A DNA stretch of 64,000 nucleotides from contig JAQFVV010012545.1 in NCBI GenBank assembly GCA_028023455.1, forward strand, positions 1,120,001 through 1,184,000, given 5' to 3'. The notes beneath the pieces are model-generated. The model was given only the letters and a program-made list of their open reading frames with translations, did no database searches and was not told the origin of the DNA. The translations under genes and the position numbers were made by a program. Below, piece by piece: positions 42,428 to 55,905 of this stretch. The stretch's first letter is position 1; every line of letters starts with the position of its first letter. This DNA comes from Epiperipatus broadwayi (taxonomy: Eukaryota > Onychophora > Udeonychophora > Euonychophora > Peripatidae).

Positions 42428-45400
42428 TATATGAATAAAATGCATTAAACTCAATTACAAACTGGAAATGAAGTTTATCGTGAATATTATATATGTATAA
42501 TCATGCTGCTAATGTGACATTGGAATACCCTAATGGTAGATGAAGCATTTAATAATTTCATTCATTTAATCAAAACCAATTTCTTTATTTATAATACAGA
42601 GCCTTCTTATTTCTAATTATCATTCAGTAATCAAGTTGTGGTTTCAGATTATATATTAATTCTAATATTCTCACAGATAAATGAATTCATAGTATTATTT
42701 CCAGGAGCTTCCATGTAATAAAAATATAATAGCTGATATTTCAGTAGAGTAATAAGCACTTTCCTCAAAGCTTAAATGAAAAGTGTAAATTAAAGAAAAT
42801 TAACAATACTTGGATAAAGCTATTGGAGAATAAAATATTTTTAAAACTTTTCAACCAATAGAATTTTAATAATGAGAAGAAAATAACAAAGGAGAAAATA
42901 ATGATTTTACATGTCACCACACACATTGATATGATTTGAGAAAGAAGCAGCTCTGGGATAAGTACTTGTTATTGTACTGATATGTTAGCTATTTAGCTAT
43001 TATTTTTTATTACATGGAAACTCCTAGAAATAATACTATGAATATATATATATATATGATTTGTATTTAGCTTTAAAATTCTCATTGATATTGCTAGCAT
43101 CATCTCTTAACTGGTTTAATATGATAAATTCATTCAGATTCCATTGTAAACATATATATACATGTTTTTAAATTTATAGTCTACATACATAAACAGTATA
43201 TTGCTAAAATATAATGATTTATAAGCTGTTAATAAGTTATTGTATTTAATTTATTATATGGATGTGGCACTTGGGTATTTTATTTGCATAACATAAAGGT
43301 ATTTAAAACTGTCATTTAAAAATTCTAAAAATATGAGGGCAAAAACTTAAATTCACTGGATGTAATATTGCAGAGCCTATTATTGTAAAATCATACTTTG
43401 TTTGGATTTAGATATGTGAAAGAAATGAACCGTGAAGACTTTCTTTAAAAATCATTTGTGGGAGAGGCAAACTCTGTTTATGTTTTAAAATTATTTTTAG
43501 TCATTCCCAAAAAGTGCAGTGCTGATTGATTTCATTGTGAAGGTATGATTGAACATAGATTACTATGGAGAACTACAATTAAATAAGTTGTTGAAGTCTA
43601 ATAATAATTGATCAGTATGTTTTATACAAGAACACGTTGGTGTTTCCTGAACTGGTTGTGTAATCATTGCAAAACTCACCTCACATTATTATTATGATGA
43701 TGATGATGATATCTTTACACGCTTTTCTTGGAATAAGAATGGCTATACTCATTTGTGTATGTTTGTTAATGATGAACATATTTAAGAATATCAAACATGC
43801 AAGTATTTATTTTTATTTCTTTAGTATGTGCATTTTTTTAAAATTTCGAAAACATTATCAAGAAATCTGTAGAAATTTCAACTGAGAAGTGGATTAACTT
43901 TTATTTATAAATAGATTTTTGTGACCACTTTCAATTAAATCAAAACTGTTAAATTGTACTTCTGGAGCAGATAAGTATGCTGATCATAAGCATTCTACCT
44001 GCACATAGACCATGAGCAATCTTGAATCTGTTGATGAGACTTCTGTAATATCTAAAAAGATCAAATCTAGCTGTATTTGATAAAAACGTTTTTTAAAAAT
44101 CTGATTAGAAGACCATTTCCTATGCAATAATTTTTTATTGCTGGAAAAATTTTTAAGTTGAACTTCCAGGAAGATCATTATTTAAATCATCTTAGGTGTC
44201 AGACTATTGTGACAGTTAGTGGTCATTCTGATCTATTTAATTATTCTTTTTGGAAGAATGGGTGAAAAGCCTTTGCAATAGAATGGACTCGTCCAGTACT
44301 TTTACTGTGATTTTTTTTTTTTTTTTTGAGGCACAATATTCAGCACTAGAATACATTAATCCAAAGCATTCAATTTTTAGAGTATTTGCATCATGCTTTC
44401 AAATTGTCCCATCAGTACTTAAAAAAAGTAATCTTAGGAAATCTTTAACTTGAAAATGAACAAATTTTGTCATAATTTTAGTTTTAAATAGATAATAATT
44501 TATGTTAAAAAAAATATCGATTCAAATCAATTTTCATTAAAAAAATTTAAATTTATTCATGGATCAACTGAATCTGAATATGTTATTATAATTCATAAAC
44601 CAGATTTTTAAAGTCATTTTAAACAAACTTATAAACAATATCATTTTTTCCCTATTAATGTCAATTTATTGGGCAAGTAAAAATGGCCACTTTTATCAGA
44701 TCCCCAATTTAAAGTAATAAATAAACTTAAGCATCAATACTGCAATAATGTGAAAGAACCTGGTGGTCAAATAAAAGTGCTATTTTTTATCAGATGATTT
44801 TTAGAAATTTGATTTGTGAATTATTGCAATGTATTCAGACTTATTCTCAACATTACATATTTAATAACAGATTTATTTATTGGATTATTAAAATTATAAT
44901 TTCATTTACATTTATAAGTTTTTGTATATATAAACTTTTTTAAGCTTCTGAAAATTAAAATTCATTAATTTTGTTTACAGTTCATTTTAATTTTTGTTGT
45001 AAATTTCTTGAGGTTTCTTGATATAGGATATATATGTATTGTAAGTACCCTTCCCCGAGGCAAGTTGAGTTTACTCTCTTTCAGATTACCACAACCAAAT
45101 GATAACATGTAATCATTATCAATGATAGTTTGCCATTGCTTATGATGTGCAACATTAAGATGCAAAATAAATGGCATACATTAGAAAAACAACCACTTTT
45201 TTATATATATTTATCAAACATCTACTGTTAAAAAAATTGTTGTCATTAACAAAAATCGTTTTAAAAAAGATATAATTGTGAAGTATGGATAGAATTACTT
45301 TCAGTTTTGTGTAACTTTCAGACTTCTTTATATATCATCTCTCTCTGCAAACACATTAATTAGCAACATATTAAAATCAAAGGATTCATGGTTTAATACA

Positions 45401-47559
45401 ATGGTAGAAAGTTAAACTCTAGAGCAAATTTGTTCAGATCTATTCTCAATATAAAATAAATATTTTTATCATTTGGTCCAAAATAGAACTGATGGACTCT
45501 AACTCTATTTGGAGGTCTTGAATGTCACATAATATGGTTATTGACAATGATGATTTGCTATTGTTTACCTTTTCTTGTTAGAATTTATTCTAGCACCTGT
45601 ATTTAAGAGCTATTAAGAAGCTAATAGTGTTCAATTATTTAAGCAAACAGATACTGTTAAATTAGTTTTTATATATATTATTTTTTACTTATATACTTCT
45701 ATTAATAATTTCTTTTTAATGAAAATTATTTTAGTTTAATTCTAACAGCTCTTACTAAAAATTGTAAAAAAAAAATTATTGCAAATGTGATGTCAATCTC
45801 TCCAGCTACAACTTCTCTTTATTATTTTTGTTGGTTTTTAATATTAAAATACTGTGATCAGCAAGATTAATTATGGGATGTGACAGTACTATTTTTCATT
45901 CATATTTGAACATTTGGATATCATCATCCTTATTTAAACAGTTAAGAATTTGAAATGCGATCAAAATAGATATATATTTTTTTTAGCAAAAATGATAATT
46001 AATGAACAACTGAATTCCAACATTAGATTTCAAAAAATATTACAATAGAACTAGAAAGAGGTATGAAATGGTTGGATGAAGTAAGATTTTCTGGAATGAG
46101 ATAGATCAAATAATTTTATTACATTCAGATAGAACTATATCTTGTAATGGTTTGATAATAAAAATGAGTGAATAATGATTTCAATATCTATTTTTTTTCT
46201 TTTTATGACATTTTTTAGATGCATTTAATTTCTTCATAGACTTTATAACACCACTAAAGTCTATCATTAATAACAACATAATATTGTTTGGGTATTTTGT
46301 AGCATTATATCATGGGCATCTATCAATTAGACTCAAGGTTGTGGTAGATAATTCTAGAGTAGGATGATGACAACTTCTGATATAAATCTGTCATTACATA
46401 CTTTTTTTGAAGAGAATAAACAAAAGGTAATAAAGAAATCAAATGAAAATGAGAAAACACCAAAAAGAAGATAAAAGTATATAAATCAAATTTTGCTGTA
46501 GATTGGATTGTTCAGTAGATAGAGGAAGAGAATTGTTATTAGAAAAATATATATAGTAAGTAAATAAATTATAAAAAAAAAATATAGATTTGGTTTAATA
46601 TGATCATTATATGAAGTTAGCTAAGCATAGTGTAATTCTGTATTGCAAGTTACCTTAATCCCAAATAATGTTGTAGATCAAACACTAAAAGTAGTCACAA
46701 TAAATAAGATTCTTTTGACAGGCAATTATCAGTTGCAAAAAGAAAAAAGAAGAAAAGTAATTTATACTTAAATAATAATAAAAATATTAAACATTAATTT
46801 ATTTTAAAAATTGAACCTGAAATGATAACATATCCCATATTCTAGTTTTTAAAATATTAGTTTAGGAGAAAGTTCAAAATAAACAACCTGTATCTTCTCG
46901 TAGAGCAAACACATATCTTCTCGTAGAGAAAAGACAGAAGAATACTGATATGTAAATAATAAATATAAATAATAAAAGTTTAAAAAATTATATATGTTTT
47001 CTTAAGTCAGAAATGAATTTTTGTACTTAGGCGTTTTTTTTTTTTTTTGTAAATTCATTTGACATTTTTATCAAAATTAAATCTGTAATCAAAAGCAGCT
47101 ATTAACAGTAATTAATAGAGTAAAATAAAGTACAAATAAAAAAGAAAAATAATAACAAAAACAAACTGGAGCTGTGGGTGATGGTCACATTGACATAGCT
47201 TTACATATAAAAGAAGAAAAGATTATAGACGATGGGGACAAGAGTTAGAGTACACATAAAAAGCATTGTGCAGTTAAAAAAAAGTATCCAATCAATATAT
47301 GGAAAGTTTCCAAACATAACATTTCTCTTGCCAACAGTAATTCACTGACAATTATTTGTCTTAAAAACAATACAGTTATTAAAGAAATGGTAAAACACAT
47401 TTCTTAAAACCTTACTTTTCCAACATATAGGCATATTTTCTTTTAATATTGTTATTTTGACCAAAAACACAGCTTATTCCCAGGAGGATGTAAATTCACT
47501 AGCTTAGACAATGATTGATGGCCAAAAGGCAGAGAATAAAGAATCACCTGATTGTGGAC
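42428..47559. other. AT-rich DNA, no gene recognised
   Basis: About 5 kb without a supported gene. The minus-strand frame at 43984-44178 is protein-like in places (RFYQIQLDLIFLD) but I do not recognise it. CATTATCAATGATAGTTTGC near 45114 and GTTATTGACAATGATGATTT near 45537 are similar, hinting at a degenerate repeat of about 430 bp period. TATCTTCTCGTAGAG is directly repeated at 46891 and 46914. Confidence 0.4.
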
Positions 47560-50095
47560 CCAATCTGTCATTTAATGATAATCTTTTATTTATATATTTA
47601 CAATTTCAGATCACTTTCAAGTGAAAGAATATTGGAAGAACTGTCTAAAATTAAGTGGGGCATTATTGAACTTTACAATTTATTTAAAAAGTGGATATAT
47701 ACTATACTACAAATGCATAAATATTGGAAGCACAAGTGGGATATGTTTCATTATGAATAAAAGATTTAAGCACAATATTATGGACATTGATGGTTTATCA
47801 GACAAAGTGATGAGATTAATTATTCTATTTAACAGAGATACTAAATGCATGTAATTCAGGTTTATGGCCCAGCAAGTTTTTATTGTGATAAAGAAGTAAA
47901 GGATTTATATATGGGTGAACAAAAGATTTTTGACAAAGTTTTAAAATTGCCATGGAACTTTAAAGCTATAATTGATAAACAATTGAAAGATGAAAGTGCT
48001 GTAGATAAATCTAGTTATGGCGATGGAAATAAGAGAGAACATAGGCATGTGGAGTTCATAGAAAAACTTTACTTTCTTTGAGAATAATGTTAAATGGACA
48101 TGGAAGCATCCAAATGAAGATCATAATTGGATTATTTGACTAACAGAACATATCTAATTTTCTTAATAAATTCAACACAGAAAGTGATTATTTATCAGTG
48201 AAATGTAAGACACGTTAATTAAAAACTGGACTGATAAAAATTTTTAAGAAAAACAGTATATCTAGTTGATATTCCTAATCTTCAGAAACATTCCATTCAA
48301 TTTAAATTAGAACTTGCAAATTGTTTTAAAATATTAATAGATTTTAAACATGATTCAGATTTGAACAAAATCAATATGGAAGATAACCAATACCCTTTTA
48401 AAAGCTGCAACAAAGATAGCTGATACAAAAAAGCAGCAATTTGCCAGTAAAACTTTTACTGAAGAAAAGAAGGAATATGAAAATATATAAAAATGATTCA
48501 TTAAGAAATCTTGCATATTTAGAAGTTTTGTATAATGGAAAGAAAAAGAGTTAATAAGGATATAAAATATAAATTTGAATTAGCAATGAAAGATATAGAA
48601 GAGAATAACAGTCTCAAGAGTGTAAAACAATGTCTTAGTATTGATAGGAAACTTATGTCTGCAATAAGAAGAAAAGATGCAACTATTATTAAAAAGAGAG
48701 ATGATATCATGAAACATATAGAAGAAAGAGTTCTATAAAGAATTATATAACAATAAAGAACAAGAAAAAATATTCATTACAATTATTATATCATCTGAAT
48801 TGACCAAGATTTTAAATGAAGAAGTAAGGTATGATTAAATTTATGGAGAAGTGAAAACCTCCAGGTAATAAATGGAATTATAATTGCCATATTAAAAGAC
48901 ACTGATGAAAAAATGGGAAAAACTATTGGGAAAGTTTTATGCTAAATGTCTAAATGATAAAAATGTACCAGATGAATGGAAGAATACAATTCTAATATTA
49001 ATAATTAAAAAAGGTGATAAAAACATATTAGAAATTATAGACCTATTAGTCTTTTGTCAATTCTACACAAAAATTTTACCAAGATAATTACAACTCTTCA
49101 CTTTGGGTTTTAACCAACCAAAAGAATAAGCTGGATTTGAGTATTAAGAAAAGTTATAATAAAAACCAGTGAATATGAGTTGCCATTATGCTTTGGATTT
49201 GTAGTTTATGAAAAAGCATCAATTCTATAAGTATTTATACACTGATTAAAAGTTTAGATCATTGATATATAGAATATTTATTAAAATGCAATAACAGTGA
49301 TTAATTTCACAAAGATTTTGCAACAAGTTATTTTATGGATTAAAATGGGAAGCTAAGGAGATAAAAATAGATGGAGATTATTTATTCATCTAGATTTTGC
49401 AGATGATTATTTTTGCAAATAATGCTTCATGAAATGTTGCAAGACTTATCACATGAAAAAAAAAAAGTAGGACTAAAAGTAAATGCTAAAAAGACTTAAT
49501 GTAAATGTTCAATGGATTTTCTAAAAGAAGAAAATAAACATGTGATAATGATAAGTTAGAAATTAACAATCACATATGCCTTGGTCAGGTTATTACTACA
49601 GGTGGCAACATAATGGATAAAATTAATCATAAAATTAAATTTGGATGGAATACTTTAGGCAGAATAAAAGAAAGTACATCTATGTATTTGAAAAGGAAGG
49701 CTTTTAGTAAATGTGTTTTACCAGTTCTTACTGACTTGGTCACTAACTAGAAGTGCACTACAGAGATTTTAGATCACTCAATGAAGTATGAACAGATGTA
49801 TGTTAGGAGTAACAAAAAGGGATTAAAAATGAAATACATCAATGACAGAATAAACATGACTTACTGATATCAATGAAAGAATTAAGAGATTGAAATGAAG
49901 ATGGGCTGGACATATTTCTAGAAGTGATGATGTTAGATAGACTATTGAAATTTTAAACTAGATTCTAAAAGATTGTGAAAGACCTAGACATAGACCACAT
50001 GTAAGGTGATTAATGAAATAAGGAAGTATGAGAAGAGAGGTTGGAGAGTATGGAATAAATTTGGGGAGATTTTTATTCTGCAATAATTAATCATA
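47560..50095 (+). pseudogene. RTE-clade LINE, near full length but heavily decayed
   Basis: Reading across frames gives the whole RTE order. The endonuclease start has YNFRSLSSERILEELSKIKW (about 47608) and ICFIMNKRFKHNI (about 47738). VIQVYGPASFYCDKEVKDLY (47850) corresponds to the VYAPT region, followed by REHRHVEFIEK (about 48035) and WTWKHPNEDHNWID (about 48100). Reverse transcriptase has KNVPDEWKNTILILIIKKGD (48959), LLVFCQFYTKIL (about 49042) and LQMIIFANNAS in the FADD position (about 49395). The distal part has HICLGQVITTGGNIMDKINH (about 49571), STSMYLKRKAFSKCVLPVLT (about 49677) and WAGHISRSDD (about 49903). It closes TIEILN and RPRHRPHVR (about 49940-50010). Many stops and frameshifts show it has long been dead. 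Confidence 0.85.
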
Positions 50096-51184
50096 TAATA
50101 AAAGGCAGTATTAAAAGTTAAGAGTGTCTTTTGAGAAGAAAATTATGATGCAGATTAGTGCTTTAGACTATTTAAGAAATAGATTAATAAAAGAAGAAAA
50201 CAATTATAGTGACATTAATGTGGCAAATGCAATGTCTATCTAGACTTTTAATAAAATAGAGTATTATTTTTTAGCACTTTAAAAATGTTTTGTTTGGATT
50301 ATAGCAGAGATTTGGACAATTGGAGTCTTTAGAGGTACAGTACAGAAGCAATTGAATAACATAATTTGGAAAGATATTATTAGCAATGGGAAAATATTGA
50401 AAAAGTTATGGAAAAATATTTTGGAGAGGTGAAGGCAAGCAAGAAAGAGAAGCTGATTAATAACTGTTAATATGTGAAGAGTAAATTAATGTTCAACAAA
50501 CTTGGCAATGGTGATATGGATTAATGCACATGGCTTTATGTTGACACATAAATGTTGATAAGGTTGTTTCTCTAGTGCAGTCAAATATTATTTTGTGGTG
50601 GTTTTTTTCCTTTTAAACTATGCTCTCCAGCTATTAATAGTGAAATATTCAGTTTTTGGCAAATATTTGTTAAGTAATAATGGGCCACCTGCCTGAAAAA
50701 TAATCTTAGCTACTTTAATATTATATTTGATAGGTAATCAGGTTAGTAATATTAGGCTGTCTGAGTGAAAAATAATTTTAGGTATTTGAATATTCTATCT
50801 ATCTAAAATATTACCAAGTACATTCCTGATGTAAACTTTAGATTATGGGTATAGTTGGCTGACATGTTAATCATTATGACATGGGATAGCCTTGCATCAA
50901 AAACTGTGTTTATTATTCATGAGTATAAACTATTGCAATTCCAACTGATAAAAAAAGTTAAAAAGGAAACAAATGATTGGAATCAGTATTCCTAGGTAGG
51001 TATTTGTTAAAAGATAAAAATGTTGCATGAATATTCAACCCCATTTTTTACAGAGTGATGACTTATGACATGAAAGGCTCTTGGCAACATGGCTTGCACT
51101 AAATTTAATTGACTACAGTAAAATAAAATAATATAAGGAAAAATATTTACGGTTATGTAATATTGTCTGTATTTATATTACAAA
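50096..51184. other. AT-rich DNA, no gene recognised
   Basis: The first 300 bp are A/G-rich on the + strand like the LINE before it and may be flanking LINE-derived sequence, but no motif was found. Confidence 0.4.
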
Positions 51185-51775
51185 TCTAATATTATATAGG
51201 GTATATGAGCACAGACTTTCACACGACCCACCACTCTCCACACTATCTCATAACACTGATACAGTGTTTCAGTTATTACATAGTAGAGATGTCTGCCCAT
51301 CCCTTGTATATGTATTAAATGGATTATGTCCTGTACATGAGGGGTCAGATTGATCTTAGGTCAACATGGGTGTGACAAGACTCTCGGTCTTAGGGTGGCC
51401 TTTGAGCATTCCATCATCAGATTTTCAATTGGATGGATGGTTGAAGAGTTGGGGTGTGGAGTGGATTGAAGCTTGTTCATTAAAGTGGGAGGATTGGCTA
51501 TCTTAATATATATCTGAGCACTTATAGCACGTATGTGCGGAGATGGTAATCTGGACCAACTGATGATTGCTGGTTTAGCATGAAATACGCATATTGGTGA
51601 TTATTTATCTTTTCAACATATATGTGTTCAAGTGTATCAGTGTTATGAAATAGTGTGGAGAGTGCTGGGTCGTGTGAAAATCTGTCCTCATATACCCTAT
51701 ATATTACATATATAGACGCATGTATATAATAAGCTTGTGTGTTTCAGTTAAATCTAATATTAGTATAATCAAAAA
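51185..51775. mobile_element. Hammerhead-bearing foldback element, left arm truncated, right arm intact
   Basis: The left end TATAGGGTATATGAGCACAG (51196) continues only to about 51262. A central segment follows (51290-51410: GATGTCTGCCCATCCCTTGT, GACTCTCGGTCTTAGGG and GAGCATTCCATCATCAG), then a complete right arm to about 51715 (CTCATATACCCTATATATTA). The piece at 51262-51280 (GTGTTTCAGTTATTACATAG) equals the sequence found outside the right end of the 59 kb copy, so the left arm deletion may reflect recombination between ends. The central segment matches 18158-18290 in reverse. Confidence 0.75.
51539..51612 (+). ncRNA. Hammerhead ribozyme motif, core intact
   Basis: Stem I strand GGTAATCTGGACCAA is followed by CTGATGA (51560-51566), stem II TTGCTGGTTTAGCAT (51567-51581), GAAA (51582-51585), a minimal stem III ATACGCAT and A, then TTGGTGATTA, which pairs back as ACCAA/TTGGT and TAATC/GATTA around a UGG bulge. 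Expected cleavage is after A51593. The order (stem I open, very short stem III) is that of type I hammerheads in animal satellites and retrozymes, which often act as dimers. The stem II closing pair is U-U instead of the G-C of other copies. The fold is read directly from sequence; activity is inferred. Confidence 0.75.
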
Positions 51776-52987
51776 ATAACTATTTTATTATAATAAATAG
51801 TCAGTGCTGAGAAGATGTCATTGATAGAAAATTTCTAATTTTAAAATAAAATTTCTCACGTTTATCTATTTTCTTTTGTGATTTTTATAAAAATAAATTG
51901 TAACCGATAGTCTTAGGTAGAATGCCACTGCTTGATCTGAAGGTCAGCTTTCTCAGATTCTAAATCCTTAAAATGTCAGCAACATAAAGAATTTCTTCGT
52001 TTATAAATATTTGGTTTACTCAGTTAATCCTATTTTATTTGTCTTTGCTAAAGAGTTGAATAAATAAGGTTAAAAACTTTTGCTGATCAGAAAACCAAGT
52101 TAAATTTCCAATTAACTTTTTTTAAGTAGTATATAAAATAACGAGTATAATAATCTTATATTTCATGTATATGAATGTTAATTCATTTGTCTCCAATAAG
52201 TTATTGATAAAATGCTAACATTAATGTAACAGCAGTGGTATTATGTCAACATTTATTCCTTATATAATATCCCTTATTCTAACATCTCAAGTTTTCATAA
52301 CTAATGAAATTATTCATAAAAATAATTAAATAGCTTATTTCTTGGGAATTCATCAGAAGTTGAAGCTATGGAAGTGATAAAATTGGGTGTGATCCATGGA
52401 CTTTGAGTTCAAAGGTCTGCCATTTTACTACTACCCTAAACAACACAGCAATTATTATTTAGAGTTTACCTCATGTTAAATACATCACCTTGGGTTTGAA
52501 TTTGGATTGAATAAAACTTTTTAAAAAGTTCAATTTTAGTTGCTCATAGAAGTTTATTTTAGTTAACATAGCTAACCATTCAATATTGGTTGGCAAATAG
52601 GTGTCCAGATATTCTCAGATAGAGAGCAAAGTATGGTCAAAAAATCTTTTCAAATCCAATAAAGACATCCAATGTAATCAATTATGTTTTTTTATTCTTT
52701 GCATTTATAGCACCAATACTTATTTGATCAGTTCTGATTGTCACAAGTTGAAAATCCATTGTACCTCTTTCTCAACAATAATGGATGATTATAGACCACC
52801 TAAAAAGTCCTAAACATTTTTGAAAAATCTTCAACTTTCTGGGGCAGAAAAATCTCAAAGCTATATCAATATTTGATTCCCAAGTCATACATATAGCAGA
52901 AAAATGTGCTAACAAACTGCAATATTTTAAAAAATATATGATACGATTAAGTCAAATAATTTTTTACTTTTGGGAAATATATATATT
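51776..52987. other. AT-rich DNA with one shared phrase
   Basis: TAGCTAACCATTCAATATTG near 52569 repeats a phrase from 31526. GTGATCCATGGACTTTGAGT TCAAAGG near 52389 is weakly tRNA-like, but no complete fold was found. No coding relic. Confidence 0.35.
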
Positions 52988-53270
52988 CTAGCACGTGTGC
53001 GACACAACTGTTCCCAAAAGCTATAAAGTGTTACTGAGCGTTTTCAAAGGATCTTGCCTTATGCAAATATGCTAATTCCATTTCTTCGATAAAGCATAGC
53101 ACATGTTCTTCCTATTTACGGCATCTTTGTCTCATGAGATGAAGAAAACTATGATTATGAAGACAAGATCCTTTGAAAATGCTCAGCTTGTTTGTTTTTA
53201 TTTATCTATTTTATATTAACACTTTATAGCTTTTGGGAACAGTTGCATCACACACGCACACATGCTGGAA
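52988..53270. mobile_element. Foldback element
   Basis: The left arm (52988-53057: ACAACTGTTCCCAAAAGCTA, TAAAGTGTTACTGAGCGTTT, TCAAAGGATCTTG) is complementary to the right arm, which is split in two: CAAGATCCTTTGAAAATGCT CAG (53164-53186) and AACACTTTATAGCTTTTGGG AACAGTTGCATC (53217-53248), with about 30 bp inserted between. Ends GCACGTGTGC and GCACACATGC are also related. There is no coding capacity and no second copy in the window. Confidence 0.7.
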
Positions 53271-55905
53271 TAAAAAATATATGATGAAAATTGAATGAAG
53301 TTTCTGAATAACACCCATACATGGCTAATAAAATATCTTGCAGTTATCCAAATGAAATTTCAAAAAGAAAATATTTGGGGTTTTTTTTTTTGCTCAACAA
53401 ACTTTAAAAAAATAATTGTATGATAATCTCCAGTACTAATAATTTGGTAGTTAATCAGAAAGTCGTTTGATTTTTGACCACCAAATTGAATGGTTGAGAT
53501 AAAGATACATTCAGGAATCTTTAGCTCAGGTCTCTCCATCACTATATACTAAATCAAACAAAGTCATAATCATCACTTTTACCAGTTAAAAAAGGATAAT
53601 TAATCATTGTTAGTTGAGTGCAATAGCTGTTAGAAATATCAAAATTTGCACCCTAAGTTTTAAGAATGAGAAAAAAAAATTCCATTACAAATTTACCGGA
53701 TGTTAATAAAGATCTCCAATTCCAATGCAGGATTCAGAATTGAGAACAAAAATTGCAAATATACAAAATCAATCATTTGTAAACTTTCAAACAATTTACT
53801 TTCAAAAATTTTTTCATCTTCTATGAACATGAAAAAAAAGAGTATAATGTCTTTTTCTGACTGATGAATCACAGTTAACTAGTAATCGATTGTCATGATT
53901 CTACTTTGCTGACATTTATTTTTTGAATCATAAAACTAATTAAATATGCAAGTGACTTTACAAATAATTTTCATTAAATATACATGCACACATGTTACTT
54001 TAGAAGTATTAAAAAATTATTTTTAAGACTTTCATTATAGTAGTAGTTTCAACACAATCTGTTGATGTTAGAAAAGCATATCCATTTCCTTCTTACATTT
54101 TTCTGATGGCTTATCAATGATATAATGACTAATAACTTATGACATATTACTTTTATTACAGAAAATTGTGTAGCATGCAGATATCATTAAACTATTTCTA
54201 TATGATTATTTTTTAATGAAATCAACTCACATAAAGATTAATTAAATATTAAAATAATTGTAATGATCAAGTTACAAGTTGCCATTCTAGTTTAATCTTA
54301 ATCTAATGATTATATTTCCAGATACATCACTAAGATCTTTCAGATGCAAAATTTGCATTTCTATGATAATAAATAGAATTAATTGTAAAGTTTATCCAAA
54401 AAGGTTGTTCATAGATAATATCTTTTGAATAAAAATTCTCATGATTTTTTTATTTATTTATTAGAGCAACTAAGTGTTGTTGGAGCTATTTATCTTTATC
54501 TTTTTTACAGTTTTCTACTTAATTCTCACTGTAATTGTGCCTTACCCAATTTATCCTTCTGTTTTTTATATTTTTATGCTGCTGATTTATTCCAAATAAA
54601 CAATAATCTTGACACATTTAGAATGAGAATACCTGGAAATTTATTGACCAGTATTGGATGAACTGTTTGTTGTAGTAGTTGTGAGATTGCTATCTGAAAA
54701 CTTCTGTGCATTAACCATAACATTTCAGCACTCATATATATATATCTTAATTATATATGTGCAACATGTTTGATGATACATTCATAAATTGAACATCATA
54801 TAAGTATAATTGATTACTAAAAAATATTTATTTAAAGTCAAATAGGTCAAAATCAAACATATTAAGAGAAAGTCAAAACATTTCTGAGAAAGTGTTCAGG
54901 TGTTTCAAGCTTCTAGTTTAACTAGTAAATGAATGTTTCCATAAAAATATATGATTAGTAAGAGAAGATAGTCTACAAAATGGTTAGACTGATTAATAGT
55001 TCATGATTTAACAATAAGTTTGTAAGGCATGTATTATTGTCAATCAAAAGGATTTGTTTGATCACAAATATATAAAAATACATACACACATCAAACACAT
55101 CACTTTCTCTTCTCACTTTCAATGTAGGCATTAAGGAACGGTTATAGTAAGACTGGTGAATGTATTTATTGACTACTCGAATCTGGAGAAATATAAATAA
55201 AAGTGGCTTATTAACTCTTAATGCAGCTGAAAATATATATATTTCATTTTTTAAAACCAATTTTGCATTCAGTATATTTTTATTTTTAGATTATATATAG
55301 ATCAAATATTTTTAAATTAATAGCCTTTAAAAATCTTTTTTTTTTTTTAAAAAAAAAAAAAGTCATACTATATTTTAATTTTGATTATTTATATTTTGAT
55401 TTTTATATTTTCTGACTTTCATTTTTCAAATTTTATATTCATAAAAAGTAATTTTATTATTTAAGATGATTTTTTATTTTAAAAAAGGAAAATTTGAAAT
55501 GAATGAAAACTGAAATAAAGATAAAATTTCAATTCAGTTTTAATTACCTCAAAGAGAATTTACTTCTTGAAATCAAGTTGATGATACGGTAAATGTAAAC
55601 ACTTTAAATCACCACAAGTAATATTATATCAAGAAAAGATTTTGTTTTGTTTGTTTTTGTAAACATTGTTGTTTTTAAAACTGCATTAAGTGCATACTGT
55701 TTTGCTAGAATTTAATCACTATTAACCGTATATAATTGTTAATAGACATCGTATATATTAAGCATGAGATAAACAAGTCTAAAAAAACTGAAATTACAAA
55801 AATAAATTGTTTGACTGAAATACTTACTGTAATAAATTAACTGGTTCATTTAAATGTTTAAAAAGTAGAAAAAATATTATAGGCTGGTCAGTAAAACGCT
55901 GTTAC
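53271..55905. other. AT-rich DNA, no gene recognised
   Basis: About 2.6 kb without supported features; T/A runs at 55337-55362. Frames of 60-95 codons have chance-like composition. Confidence 0.45.

Noticed and set aside
43667-43885. Frame starting in a run of ATG/GAT repeats
   Set aside because: It starts in an (ATG)n microsatellite and has no recognisable domain.
43984-44178. Minus-strand frame that might be a LINE tail (RFYQIQLDLIFLD)
   Set aside because: No second motif or homologous copy in the window; too weak to call.
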